Source: an uncultured Amaricoccus sp. (GTDB lineage Bacteria; Pseudomonadota; Alphaproteobacteria; Rhodobacterales; Rhodobacteraceae). Taken from it: a stretch of DNA of 40,634 nt. The notes below the pieces were generated by a model, which worked only from the letters and a program-made list of their open reading frames with translations, was not told the origin of the DNA and made no database searches. Both the position numbers and the translations under genes were made by a program. Below, one piece after another: positions 8,119 to 16,454 of the stretch (position 1 is its first letter; each line of letters opens with the position of its first letter). The DNA is taken from positions 1 through 40,634 of the forward strand of contig NZ_CALAGI010000115.1 of assembly GCF_937891315.1 (NCBI RefSeq). Reading direction: 5' to 3'.

Positions 8119-9864
8119 ATGGATATGTTCGCGGAAGTAAAGGGCCTTGTGCTCTCGGCGATCGAACGTCTGGTGGCCGAGGGGAGGCTGCCGCGCGGGC
8201 TCGATCTCGGTGGGGTGACCGTGGAGCCGCCGCGCGATCCGGCGCATGGCGACATGGCGACCAACGCGGCGATGGTGCTGTCGCGGCCGGCGCGCAAGGG
8301 GCCGCGGGAGATCGCCGAGGCGCTGGCCGAAGCGCTGGCCGGTGCGCCCGGACTTACCTCGGTCGAGGTCGCGGGACCGGGCTTTCTCAACCTGCGGCTC
8401 GATCCGGCGCGCTGGTTCGCGCTGCTTCCCGACATCCTCGCGCGCGGCCCGGATTGCGGCCGCTCGACGCTGGGTCAGGGTCGGCGGGTCAATGTCGAAT
8501 TCGTCTCGGCCAATCCGACCGGCCCGCTGCATGTCGGCCACACGCGGGGTGCGGTCTTCGGTGACGCGCTGGCCGGCCTGCTCGATTTCGCCGGCTACGA
8601 AGTCACGCGGGAATATTACATCAACGACGGCGGCGCCCAGGTCGATGTGCTGGCGCGCTCCGCCTTCGAGCGCTATCGCGAGGCCTGCGGATTGGAGCCC
8701 GAGATCGCCGAAGGGCTCTATCCCGGCGACTATCTGATCCCGGTCGGCGCCGCCCTGCGCGAGAAATACGGCGACAGCCTGACCGACCTGCCCGAATCGG
8801 CCTGGCTCGGCGAGGTGCGGGAGTTCGCCACCGCCGCGATGATGGATCTCGTCCGCGAGGATCTCGCACTGCTCGGCATCGAGATGGACCGGTTCTTCTC
8901 CGAGAAATCGCTCTATGGAACCGGCCAGATCGAGGCGGCGCTGGCCGCGCTCGAAGCCAAGGACCTGATCTACGAAGGCGTGCTCGAAGCGCCGCGGGGC
9001 AAGACGCCGGAGGATTGGGAGGCGCGGGAACAGACCCTGTTCCGCTCGACCGCCTATGGCGACGACATCGACCGCCCGGTGAAGAAATCGGACGGCGGCT
9101 GGACTTATTTCGCGCCGGATATCGCCTATCATTACAACAAGGTAGAGCGCGGTTATGATGAACTGATCGACGTTCTCGGCGCCGATCACGGCGGCTATGT
9201 CAAGCGGATGAAGGCGGCGGTCGCGGCGCTGAGCGACGGGCGCGTGCCGCTCGACTGCAAGCTCTGCCAACTGGTCAAGCTGACCCGCGACGGCGAGCCG
9301 TTCAAGATGTCCAAACGCTCCGGCAATTTCGTCACCCTGCGGGACGTGCTCGACCTCGTCGGGCGTGACGTGACGCGGTTCGTGATGCTGACCCGCAAGA
9401 ATGACGCGCCGCTGGAATTCGATTTCGGCAAGGTGCTGGAACAGTCGAAGGAAAACCCGGTCTTCTATGTGCAATATGCCCATGCCCGGGCGTTTTCCGT
9501 GCTGACCCGGGCGGCGGAGGCGGGCTTCGCCACCGGCGATTCCGATCTCGCGGCGGTCGATCTCTCGCCGCTCGGCACCGCGGGCGAACTTCGGCTGGCG
9601 CGGGCGCTCGGCGAATGGCCGCGGCAGGTGGAGGTCGCGGCGAGCAATCACGAACCGCACAGGATCGCCTTCTATCTATATGAATTGGCATCTGAATTTC
9701 ACTCGTTACAGCATCAGGGCAAGCTCGATCCCGACATGCGTTTCCTGCGCGAGGACGCACCGGAGACGACGCGGGCGCGGCTCGCGCTGGTGCGTGCGAC
9801 GGCGGTTGTCATATCGGCCGGTCTTGGTATTCTGGGGGTAACTCCGATGAATGAGATGCGATAA
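8119..9864 (+). CDS. argS: Arginyl-tRNA synthetase
   Basis: A 581-residue class I aminoacyl-tRNA synthetase charging tRNA-Arg. The N-terminal Arg-tRNA-synthetase-specific domain (about 1-110) with HGDMATNAAM is followed by the HIGH signature as His138-Val-Gly-His141 and the KMSKR signature at 396-400. The C-terminal DALR anticodon-binding domain (about 450-581) ends in LGVTPMNEM, typical of the family. A frame from 8080 is open, but ATG 8119 gives the family N-terminus (MDMFAEVKGLV). The stop codon sits inside a GATGCG-ATAA-CGCATC inverted repeat (9855-9870). The gene heads a cell-wall and chromosome cluster (SPOR, nagZ, scpAB), an order common in Rhodobacterales. Confidence 0.97.
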   Translation: MDMFAEVKGLVLSAIERLVAEGRLPRGLDLGGVTVEPPRDPAHGDMATNAAMVLSRPARKGPREIAEALAEALAGAPGLTSVEVAGPGFLNLRLDPARWFALLPDILARGPDCGRSTLGQGRRVNVEFVSANPTGPLHVGHTRGAVFGDALAGLLDFAGYEVTREYYINDGGAQVDVLARSAFERYREACGLEPEIAEGLYPGDYLIPVGAALREKYGDSLTDLPESAWLGEVREFATAAMMDLVREDLALLGIEMDRFFSEKSLYGTGQIEAALAALEAKDLIYEGVLEAPRGKTPEDWEAREQTLFRSTAYGDDIDRPVKKSDGGWTYFAPDIAYHYNKVERGYDELIDVLGADHGGYVKRMKAAVAALSDGRVPLDCKLCQLVKLTRDGEPFKMSKRSGNFVTLRDVLDLVGRDVTRFVMLTRKNDAPLEFDFGKVLEQSKENPVFYVQYAHARAFSVLTRAAEAGFATGDSDLAAVDLSPLGTAGELRLARALGEWPRQVEVAASNHEPHRIAFYLYELASEFHSLQHQGKLDPDMRFLREDAPETTRARLALVRATAVVISAGLGILGVTPMNEMR

Positions 9865-9886
9865 CGCATCCGAGCGTATTTCGGGG

Positions 9887-9915
9887 TTGGAGCAGAGGCG
9901 CATACACGATATGGT
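9887..9915 (+). promoter_or_regulatory. Possible promoter of the SPOR-nagZ-scpAB cluster
   Basis: TTGGAG (9887-9892) and TATGGT (9910-9915) are separated by 17 bases, a reasonable sigma-70-type arrangement in an AT-richer gap between argS and the SPOR gene. Judged by eye only. Confidence 0.35.
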
Positions 9916-9938
9916 ATGGCAAAACAGGCAAGAACCCC

Positions 9939-10880
9939 ATGCGCGATCTTTACAGCGACGACTACGAGTCCGTTGCGGGCGGAAGCCCTAGTCAGGCGAT
10001 CCCGTCCTCGCTGAGGCGGCTGGCCGGCGCGGCGGTATTTCTCGGGGTGATCGGGGCCATGGGCCTCTGGTCGTACCGGCTCGGCACGCGGGACGCCGCG
10101 GAGGTGCCGATCGTCAAGGCGATGGAGGGGCCGAGCCGTCTTGCTCCGGAGGAACCCGGCGGGCTCCAGGCCGAGCATCAGGGGCTCGAGGTGAACAAGG
10201 TCCTGTCGGGCCAGACCCCGCCCGCGCCAAATCCGGCCACCGCCGCGCTGACCAGGGCGCCGGAGGTTCTGACCACCGAGGACGCGCCGAAGGCGGAGCT
10301 GGTCGCCGAGGCGGAGAAGCTCGCGGAAAGCGCCGAGATCCGCACGCCCCCGCCCGAGGAGATGCCGGAGCTCGCCGCCGCGCCGACCATCCAGTCCGAA
10401 CTCGCCGCCATGGTTGCCACGGCCGCTCCCGCCGAGGAGAACGAGGAAACCGCCGCGCGGGACAGCGTCTCGGCCGGCGCGCGGCCGATGGGTCGCCCGG
10501 CCAATCTCGCCGTGGCGCGGCCGACGCCCGCCGTCGAGAAGGTGGCGCAGAAGACCGCCGCCCTGACCCCGGCCAAGGCGCCCGCCAAGGCGGCGCCCGC
10601 CGCCACCCGCGAAGTGAAGAGCCTCGGCGCCGGCAGCCGGCTGGTGCAGCTCGGCGCCTATGACAGCGAGGAACTGGCGCGCAAGGCCTGGAACCAGCTC
10701 GTCGCGCGGCAGGGTGACCTGCTCGGCTCGAAGAGCCTCTATGTCGAGCGGGCGACCTCCAACGCGCGGGTGTTCTACCGGCTGCGGGTCGCGGGCTTTC
10801 AGGACACCGAACAGACGCGGGCGATGTGCGAGGCGCTGCGGGCGCGCGGCATCGACTGCATCCCGGTGACGCTGCAATAG
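9939..10880 (+). CDS. SPOR domain membrane protein
   Basis: A 313-residue single-pass inner-membrane protein. A cytoplasmic N-terminus of about 25 residues precedes one transmembrane helix (about 28-47, AGAAVFLGVIGAMGLWS); a long Ala/Pro/Glu-rich, presumably flexible periplasmic linker (about 60-220) leads to a C-terminal SPOR domain (about 228-313, from RLVQLGAYDSEELARKAW). SPOR domains bind peptidoglycan stripped of stem peptides at division sites, so the protein probably localises to the septum. It ends directly against nagZ (stop at 10880, ATG at 10881), so the two are translationally coupled and both concern peptidoglycan. The ribosome site is weak. Which SPOR protein (FtsN-like or other) is not decidable. 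Confidence 0.88.
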   Translation: MRDLYSDDYESVAGGSPSQAIPSSLRRLAGAAVFLGVIGAMGLWSYRLGTRDAAEVPIVKAMEGPSRLAPEEPGGLQAEHQGLEVNKVLSGQTPPAPNPATAALTRAPEVLTTEDAPKAELVAEAEKLAESAEIRTPPPEEMPELAAAPTIQSELAAMVATAAPAEENEETAARDSVSAGARPMGRPANLAVARPTPAVEKVAQKTAALTPAKAPAKAAPAATREVKSLGAGSRLVQLGAYDSEELARKAWNQLVARQGDLLGSKSLYVERATSNARVFYRLRVAGFQDTEQTRAMCEALRARGIDCIPVTLQ

Positions 10881-11879
10881 ATGGCGGCCCGGGCGGTCAT
10901 CCTCGGATGCTCTGGCCCGACGATCGGGCCGGAGGAGCGGCGGTTCTTCACCTCGGCCGACCCCTGGGGTTTCATCCTCTTCGGCCGCAATGTCGAAAGC
11001 CCGGAGCAGGTGGCCCGGCTGACGGCCGATCTGCGCGCCGCCGTCGGCCGGGACGCGCCGATCCTGATCGACCAGGAGGGCGGCCGGGTGGCGCGGCTGC
11101 GCGCCCCCGCCTGGCGCGAATGGCTTCCGGCGTTCGACGAGTGCGCGCGACTGCCCGGAATCGGCTTGCGCGTGCGTGCGATGCATCTGCGCTACCGGCT
11201 GATCGCGGCCGAGCTGCGCGCGCTCGGCATCGACGTGAATTGCGCGCCGGTGCTTGATCTCGCGCGGAGCGAGACGCATGGCGTCCTGCGCAACCGCTGC
11301 TATGGCGATGATCCGGTGGAGGTGGCGGCGATCGGCCGCGCGGTGGCCGAGGGGCTGCTCGCCGGCGGCGTCCTGCCGGTGATGAAGCACATGCCGGGGC
11401 AGGGGCGGGCCGGGCTCGACAGCCACCTCGCGCTGCCGGTGGTCAGTGCGACGCGGGCCGAGCTCGAGGCGGATTTCGCGCCGTTCCGCGCGCTCGCCGA
11501 CCTGCCGATGGCGATGACCGGGCACGTGGTCTACGCCGCGCTCGACCCGGAGGCGCCGGCCACGCTCTCGGCACCGATGGTCCGGCTGATGCGCGGCGAG
11601 ATCGGCTTCGATGGCCTCCTGATGACCGACGACGTCTCGATGCGCGCGCTCAGCGGCGATTTCGGCGACCGGGTGGCGCGGGCGCTCGGCGCCGGCTGCG
11701 ACGTCATCCTGCATTGCAACGGCAAGCCCGAGGAGATGGCGCCGGTGGTGGCCGCCGCGCCGCGCCTCGCCGGCCGATCGCTCGCCCGGGCCGAGGCCGC
11801 GCTCACCCTGCGCGGCGGCGAAGCCGACGCGGGCGAGGCGGAGGCGGAGCTGGCGACGCTCGGGCGGTCGCATGCCTGA
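10881..11879 (+). CDS. nagZ: Beta-N-acetylhexosaminidase (GH3)
   Basis: A 332-residue cytoplasmic glycoside hydrolase family 3 enzyme that removes GlcNAc from anhydro-muropeptides in peptidoglycan recycling. Family elements in order: IDQEGGRVARL (63-73), NRCYGDDP (138-145), the substrate-binding Lys169-His170, the catalytic Asp180-Ser-His182 dyad loop, and the nucleophile Asp250 in LLMTDDVSM. Oddity: the usual PGHG reads PGQG (Gln174). No signal peptide, as expected for NagZ. It abuts the SPOR gene and overlaps scpA by eight bases, so SPOR-nagZ-scpA-scpB behaves as one operon. Confidence 0.94.
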   Translation: MAARAVILGCSGPTIGPEERRFFTSADPWGFILFGRNVESPEQVARLTADLRAAVGRDAPILIDQEGGRVARLRAPAWREWLPAFDECARLPGIGLRVRAMHLRYRLIAAELRALGIDVNCAPVLDLARSETHGVLRNRCYGDDPVEVAAIGRAVAEGLLAGGVLPVMKHMPGQGRAGLDSHLALPVVSATRAELEADFAPFRALADLPMAMTGHVVYAALDPEAPATLSAPMVRLMRGEIGFDGLLMTDDVSMRALSGDFGDRVARALGAGCDVILHCNGKPEEMAPVVAAAPRLAGRSLARAEAALTLRGGEADAGEAEAELATLGRSHA

Positions 11880-12663
11880 GGATTTCTTCGACCTCGCCGA
11901 TGTTGCCGAGCGCCGGGCCGCCGAGGCGCTGGTGGTCGAAGTCGGCGGCTTCGAGGGCCCGCTCGATCTGCTGCTGACCCTCGCGCGGGTGCAAAAGGTC
12001 GATCTGAGGCGGATCTCGATCCTGCGGCTCGCCGAGCAGTATCTCGGCTTCGTCGAGGCGGCGAAGCGGCTGCGGATCGAGCTCGCCGCCGACTATCTGG
12101 TGATGGCGGCTTGGCTCGCCTTCCTGAAATCGCGCCTGCTCCTGCCGCCCGACCCGGCGGAGGAGGGGCCGTCGGCCGACGATCTCGCCGAGCATCTTGC
12201 CTTCCAGCTGCGCCGGCTCGAGGCGATGCGCGAGGCGGCGGCGCGGCTGATGGCCCGAGACCAGCTCGGCCGCGACGTCTTCGCGCGCGGCGCCGGCGAG
12301 AATGTGACCCGCGCGCTCCGCGTCACGCACACGGCGAGCCTCGTCGATCTGATGCGCGCCTATGCCCGGATCAAGACCAGGGACGATTTCCAGCCGCTCT
12401 ATCTGTCGCGCGGGCCGGTCTATACGATGGAACAGGCGCTGGAGCGGATGCGCGGCCTGATCGGCGCGGCGACCGACTGGGTCACCCTTTCGGCCTGGCT
12501 GCCCGACGACTGGGCGGTCGAGCCGAAGCGCCGCCGCTCCGCGACAGCCGCCAGCTTCGCCGCCGCGCTCGAACTGGTGAAGTCCGGTCGGCTCAGCCTG
12601 CGCCAGGACACGCCCTTCCAGCCGATCTATCTGCGCCAGCGCCTGCCCGAGGAACCCGGATGA
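11872..12663 (+). CDS. scpA: Segregation and condensation protein A (kleisin)
   Basis: A 263-residue kleisin that bridges the heads of the SMC dimer and binds ScpB, taking part in chromosome condensation and segregation. The N-terminal VGGFEGPLDLLLTLARVQKVDLRRI is the family hallmark; the C-terminal winged-helix part (about 220-263, AASFAAALELVKSGRLSLRQ) contacts the SMC head. The ATG lies inside the end of nagZ (ATGCCTGA), and the stop overlaps the scpB start in ATGA, so translation is coupled through three genes. Length is normal. The SMC gene itself is not in the window. Confidence 0.95.
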   Translation: MPEDFFDLADVAERRAAEALVVEVGGFEGPLDLLLTLARVQKVDLRRISILRLAEQYLGFVEAAKRLRIELAADYLVMAAWLAFLKSRLLLPPDPAEEGPSADDLAEHLAFQLRRLEAMREAAARLMARDQLGRDVFARGAGENVTRALRVTHTASLVDLMRAYARIKTRDDFQPLYLSRGPVYTMEQALERMRGLIGAATDWVTLSAWLPDDWAVEPKRRRSATAASFAAALELVKSGRLSLRQDTPFQPIYLRQRLPEEPG

Positions 12664-13310
12664 ACGACACCACCCGCGCCTTCGTCGCCGATCCCGCCTT
12701 CACGCTACCGCCCCCGCCGGAGCAGGAGCGCATGGTGGAGGCGATGCTCTTCGCCAGCCCCGCGCCGCTGTCGGCGCGCGACATCGCCGAACGGCTGCCG
12801 ACCGGCTGCGACGTTGGCGAGGCGCTGGCCGGGCTCCGCGCGCGCTACGCCGGTCGCGGGGTGGAACTGGCGCGGTCTGGCGACGGCTGGGCCTTCCGCA
12901 CCGCCGGCGATCTCGGCTTCCTGATGAGCCGCGAGGTGGTCGAGACGCGCAAGCTCAGCCGCGCGGCGATCGAGACGCTGGCGATCGTCGCCTATCACCA
13001 GCCGGTGACCCGCGCCGAGATCGAGGAAATCCGCGGCGTCTCGGTTTCCTCCGGCACGCTGGACCTGCTGATCGAACTTGGTTGGGTCAAGCTCGGGCGC
13101 CGGCGGATGTCTCCCGGCCGCCCGACGACCTTCGTGCTGACGCAGGGCTTTCTCGACCATTTCGGCCTGGAAACCGAAGGCGACCTGCCCGGCCTCGCCG
13201 AACTCCGCGCCGCCGGCCTGCTCGACAACCGCCCCAATCCGGATGCCTTGCCCGAGGCTCGGGACGAGGGGGACGACGACCCCGACGCTTCGCAGGGTGC
13301 GCTGCTCTGA
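12660..13310 (+). CDS. scpB: Segregation and condensation protein B
   Basis: A 216-residue ScpB, the dimeric winged-helix partner of ScpA in the SMC complex. Family segments: EQERMVEAMLFASPAPLS near residue 21, the helix-turn-helix stretch LSRAAIETLAIVAYHQPVTR (about 100-119), the typical EEIRGVSVSSGTLDLLIELGW, then GRPTTFVLTQGFLDHFGL. The C-terminus is acidic and probably disordered. The start ATG overlaps the scpA stop. A longer frame open from 12111 is only an out-of-phase extension over scpA. In many Rhodobacterales genomes the tat genes follow scpB; here a tyrosinase gene follows instead. Confidence 0.95.
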   Translation: MNDTTRAFVADPAFTLPPPPEQERMVEAMLFASPAPLSARDIAERLPTGCDVGEALAGLRARYAGRGVELARSGDGWAFRTAGDLGFLMSREVVETRKLSRAAIETLAIVAYHQPVTRAEIEEIRGVSVSSGTLDLLIELGWVKLGRRRMSPGRPTTFVLTQGFLDHFGLETEGDLPGLAELRAAGLLDNRPNPDALPEARDEGDDDPDASQGALL

Positions 13311-13382
13311 AATCCTGCGAGGGCCGCGCGGCGACCGATCCGGAATCATTGAGACGAAACCCGCGGTCTGATACCTTCGGAC

Positions 13383-13408
13383 GCGCGGGAACTTTGATCG
13401 TCCCGCGC
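13383..13408. promoter_or_regulatory. Inverted repeat upstream of the tyrosinase gene
   Basis: GCGCGGGA (13383-13390) and TCCCGCGC (13401-13408) form a perfect 8-base inverted repeat around a 10-base centre, ending 25 bases before the tyrosinase ATG. There is no T run behind it, so it is not a typical terminator. CATAAT (13409-13414) could be a -10 element, which would put the repeat where a regulator would act. Function is inferred from position only. Confidence 0.4.
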
Positions 13409-13433
13409 CATAATACCGGTTCGGGGGTCTGGC

Positions 13434-14936
13434 ATGCGACTTGTGCCCGCGCGGCTGTTTGCGTTCCTGGTGGCGTTCTTCGTAGCGATGTCCCTTCTCG
13501 CGCCCGATCTGGCGCTGGCACAGGCGGCGCGCAAATCCGTCACCCAGCTGACCACGGCCGAGCTCATGTCGCTGCGGCGCGGAGTTGCGACCATGATGGC
13601 GCGCAACAGCGCCCCGCGCACGAGCGCCGACTTTCGTCGCAGCTGGATTTACTGGGCCAATATGCATGGACATTTCGGCACCGATTGCCGGGGGCCGATA
13701 GCCGGGGCGGGCATGGCGGGCGTGACCGTCTGGACCGCCTCGAACAGCGCCGAGACCGCGACCTGGTGCAAATGCGAGCATGGCACCGACCAGTTCCTGA
13801 CCTGGCACCGAATGTATCTCTACTATTTCGAGCGCGTGCTCCAGCAGGCGTCCGGCGACCCGAACCTGCGGCTGCCCTATTGGGACTATGGGACCGACCC
13901 GGTGTTGCCGGCGGCGTTTCGGGCGACGACCTACGTCAATCAAGCCGGGCAGACGGTGCCCAATCCGCTGCGCGTGACGGCGCGGCGCGCGGCGCTGAAC
14001 AGCGGTACCTCCGGGCTCGCGGCGTCGACCACCTCGACCAGCAACGCCATGGCCGCCACCAATTTCTCGACCTTCCGCGCGCGGCTCGAATCGGCCCCGC
14101 ACGGCGCGGTGCATTGCTCGATCGCCAGTGGCGGTTGCCCCACCGGTCTGATGGGCGCGGTGCCGGCGGCGGCGCTCGACCCGATCTTCTATCTGCATCA
14201 CGCGAACATCGACCGGCTCTATGAATGCTGGCTCAGGGTCAGTCCCTCCGGCCGCCTGCCGACCAGCGCGGCGATCCTCGACAAGACCTATTCCTTCATC
14301 GACGCCGACGGCGCGCTGAAGCAGCGTCGGGTTCGCGACATGCTGACGCTGTCGCAGCTTGGATACAGCTACACCGCCGGATCGGGTTGCCCGGGCGCGC
14401 CGGCCGTCGCCGCGAACACGGAGGTCGCCCAGATGTCGCCGACCGAACTGGGGCGCGGGGTCACCTCGGTACCGCTGACGATGGAGGGCGCCCCGGCGGC
14501 GGCCCAGGGAGCGCCTGAGGGTACGTCCCGCAAAGCTGCCCCGGGCGCGACCGCGCGGCCCGCGACCGTGGTCATCGACGGGCTCGAGGCGACGGAGGTG
14601 CCGGGCGTGCTCTTCAACGTCTATCTCGGCAATCGCGCCGGCGAGCGCGCGCTGATCGGCGTGATCGATTTCTTCGGTTTCGACGCCGGCGGAACGGGCG
14701 GCGGTGGAATGGGCGGAACGAGCGGGGCGCATGCCGGCCACGGCGACCACGGGCGGCGGTTCGAGTTCGATGCGACCGCGGCGGTGGCGGCGCTGGGTCT
14801 TTCCTCGACCCGAAAACCCGAGCTGATCTTCGAGCCGACGACCGGCCTCGACGATTCCACCGTCGCCCAGGCCATGGCCAGCGTCCCCGCCGAAACCAAG
14901 GTGACCTTCCGCCGCGCCTGGCTGCGCGTCGATTGA
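13434..14936 (+). CDS. Secreted tyrosinase / polyphenol oxidase-like copper enzyme
   Basis: A 500-residue type-3 copper protein, expected to oxidise phenols or catechols to quinones outside the cytoplasm. A Sec signal peptide covers about 1-30 (hydrophobic core FAFLVAFFVAMSLL, cleavage near ALAQA). CuA ligands: His78/His80 in ANMHGHFG, His116 and His125 in the EHGTDQFLTWHRMYLYYFE block. CuB ligands: His223 and His227 in PHGAVHCS and the His255-His256 pair in DPIFYLHHANIDRLY. The C-terminal part (about 375-500) resembles the KFDV-type domain that shields the active site in plant-like polyphenol oxidases and carries a Gly/His insert (about 419-440). Cysteines 112 and 114 near His116 might form a thioether or disulfide. 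A separate transcription unit after scpB is likely. Substrate unknown. Confidence 0.9.
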   Translation: MRLVPARLFAFLVAFFVAMSLLAPDLALAQAARKSVTQLTTAELMSLRRGVATMMARNSAPRTSADFRRSWIYWANMHGHFGTDCRGPIAGAGMAGVTVWTASNSAETATWCKCEHGTDQFLTWHRMYLYYFERVLQQASGDPNLRLPYWDYGTDPVLPAAFRATTYVNQAGQTVPNPLRVTARRAALNSGTSGLAASTTSTSNAMAATNFSTFRARLESAPHGAVHCSIASGGCPTGLMGAVPAAALDPIFYLHHANIDRLYECWLRVSPSGRLPTSAAILDKTYSFIDADGALKQRRVRDMLTLSQLGYSYTAGSGCPGAPAVAANTEVAQMSPTELGRGVTSVPLTMEGAPAAAQGAPEGTSRKAAPGATARPATVVIDGLEATEVPGVLFNVYLGNRAGERALIGVIDFFGFDAGGTGGGGMGGTSGAHAGHGDHGRRFEFDATAAVAALGLSSTRKPELIFEPTTGLDDSTVAQAMASVPAETKVTFRRAWLRVD

Positions 14937-14965
14937 TCCGCGGCCAACGAGGGCCGGGGGGGCGC

Positions 14966-16030
14966 TCAGGTCCGGAAGTGCTTGGAGAGCTTCAACCCCT
15001 GGCCCTGGTAGTTCGAGCCAAGGTCTCGGCCATAGAGGATCTCCGGCCGTTCCGCCATGCGCTCATAGACCAGGCGCCCGACGATCTGGCCATGGTCGAG
15101 CGCGAAAGGCGCCTCGTGGCAGCGGACCTCGAGCACGCCGCGCGCGCCGGCGCCGCCCGCCGCCGCGTGGCCGAAGCCGGGGTCGAAGAAGCCGGCGTAA
15201 TGTACCCGGAACTCGCCGACCATCGCGAGATAGGGCGCCATCTCGGCGGCGTAGTCGGGCGGCACATGCACCGCCTCGCGGCTGACGAGGATATAGAAGG
15301 CGCCGGGATCGAGGATCACCCGCCCCGCCCGGGTCCGCACCGGCTCCCAGAAATCGGCGGGATCGTAGTAGCCGATCCGGTCGAGATCGATCAGCCCGGT
15401 ATGCGGCTTGGCGCGATAGCCGACGAGATCGTCGTCGCGCGGCTCGAGGTCAACCGAGAAGCCGAGGCCGCCGGCGATATGCGCCTCGCCATCGACCAGC
15501 CCCTCGTCCGCGTCGAGCGCGGCGAGGGCGTCGTCGTCCAGCACGGCCGAACCCTGCCGAAAGCGGATCTGGTTCAGCCGCATCCCCGGCCGCACCAGCG
15601 CCGAGAAGGAACGGGGCGAGATCTCGGCATAGAGCGGGCCGTGGTAGCCGGCGGCGATCCGGTCGAATTCGGCGCCGCGATCGGTGATGAGCCGGGTGAA
15701 GAGATCGAGCCGCCCGGTCGAGCTCTTGGCATTGGCGACCGCCGAGACACCGGCGGGCAGCGCCAGCGATTCCATCAGCGGCACGACATAGACACAGCCC
15801 TTCTCCAGCACCGCGCCGTCGCGCAGATCGATCCGGTGCATCTCGAAATCGGCCAGTCGCTCGGCGAGCGTCGCGCGCGCGCCGGGCAGGAACGAGGCGC
15901 GTACCCGGAAGGCCTCGACCCCGAGCCGGAGATCGAGGCTCGCCGGCTGGATCTGTCCCGGGACCGGCGGCGCGGCGGCGATGATCCGCCCGTCGGCCAG
16001 CATTGCGGAAATGCCCTGCGCCGGGATCAC
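14966..16030 (-). CDS. dcd: dCTP deaminase, long two-domain form
   Basis: A 354-residue 2'-deoxycytidine 5'-triphosphate deaminase (dCTP to dUTP, feeding dTMP synthesis), of the long form with two tandem Dcd-like halves. The N-terminal half has QPASLDLRLG, the catalytic KSSTGR segment (Ser103/Ser104, Arg107) and Glu136 in GPLYAEIS. The second half repeats the fold (DPGAFYILVSREAVHVP, then VHYAGFFDPGFG) but lacks the SSxxR motif, so it is probably structural. The frame is open up to 16090, but that ATG lies inside the tRNA-Pro gene; GTG 16030 is chosen because the family starts about there, although no good ribosome site is seen. ATG 16003 is an alternative. Confidence 0.88.
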   Translation of the reverse strand: MIPAQGISAMLADGRIIAAAPPVPGQIQPASLDLRLGVEAFRVRASFLPGARATLAERLADFEMHRIDLRDGAVLEKGCVYVVPLMESLALPAGVSAVANAKSSTGRLDLFTRLITDRGAEFDRIAAGYHGPLYAEISPRSFSALVRPGMRLNQIRFRQGSAVLDDDALAALDADEGLVDGEAHIAGGLGFSVDLEPRDDDLVGYRAKPHTGLIDLDRIGYYDPADFWEPVRTRAGRVILDPGAFYILVSREAVHVPPDYAAEMAPYLAMVGEFRVHYAGFFDPGFGHAAAGGAGARGVLEVRCHEAPFALDHGQIVGRLVYERMAERPEILYGRDLGSNYQGQGLKLSKHFRT

Positions 16031-16062
16031 ACCGGGCGCGGAAGGGTTGGATTTGGGGGATT

Positions 16063-16139
16063 TGGTCGGGCTAGCGAGATTCGAACTCACGACCTTTCGA
16101 CCCCCAGTCGAACGCGCTACCAGACTGCGCTATAGCCCG
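16063..16139 (-). tRNA. tRNA-Pro (anticodon GGG)
   Basis: On the minus strand the acceptor stem CGGGCTA pairs with TAGCCCG, the anticodon arm TTCGA-CTGGGGG-TCGAA gives anticodon GGG, and the T arm carries GTTCGAATC. The 3' CCA is encoded (16063-16065, read in reverse). The 77-base gene is complete and reads towards dcd, whose likely start is only 32 bases downstream. Confidence 0.96.
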
Positions 16140-16454
16140 ACACCGAGGCGCTTTATAGCCACCCCGCGCGGCGGGGCAAGCGGAAAGCGCCCCGCCGCGG
16201 ACCGTGCGCCGACCCGTCCTCGCGCGCCCCTTCGCTGACCCGGGGTTCAGCCCTCCAGTGCGCCGGAAGCCCCGCGGGAACCCGCCGCCGCTGGGCGTTC
16301 TTCCAGTTTCATATTGGCAGAATTCCTATCGGGCAGGACGAGGGGCCCCGCCAAAGGGCAGGGAGAACAAAGGACTCGCGGCCAACAGGCCGCTCCTGTG
16401 GCGGCCGCGCCGCGGCCGCCGGGCCCAAGGGCTACGCCCGCGGGAGCCCCCTTT
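16140..16454. other. Intergenic region between thiE-like gene and tRNA-Pro
   Basis: No supported gene. It contains a perfect 9-base hairpin, GGCGGCCGC (16400-16408) with GCGGCCGCC (16412-16420), and a smaller ACAGG-CCGCT-CCTGT one (16385-16399). These may end transcription from the thiE-like gene. A less GC-rich patch at about 16305-16335 probably holds the tRNA promoter, but no clear boxes are seen. Confidence 0.4.

Noticed and set aside
16031..16090. dcd start at the upstream ATG (16090)
   Set aside because: That codon lies inside tRNA-Pro, and the extra residues are not family-like.
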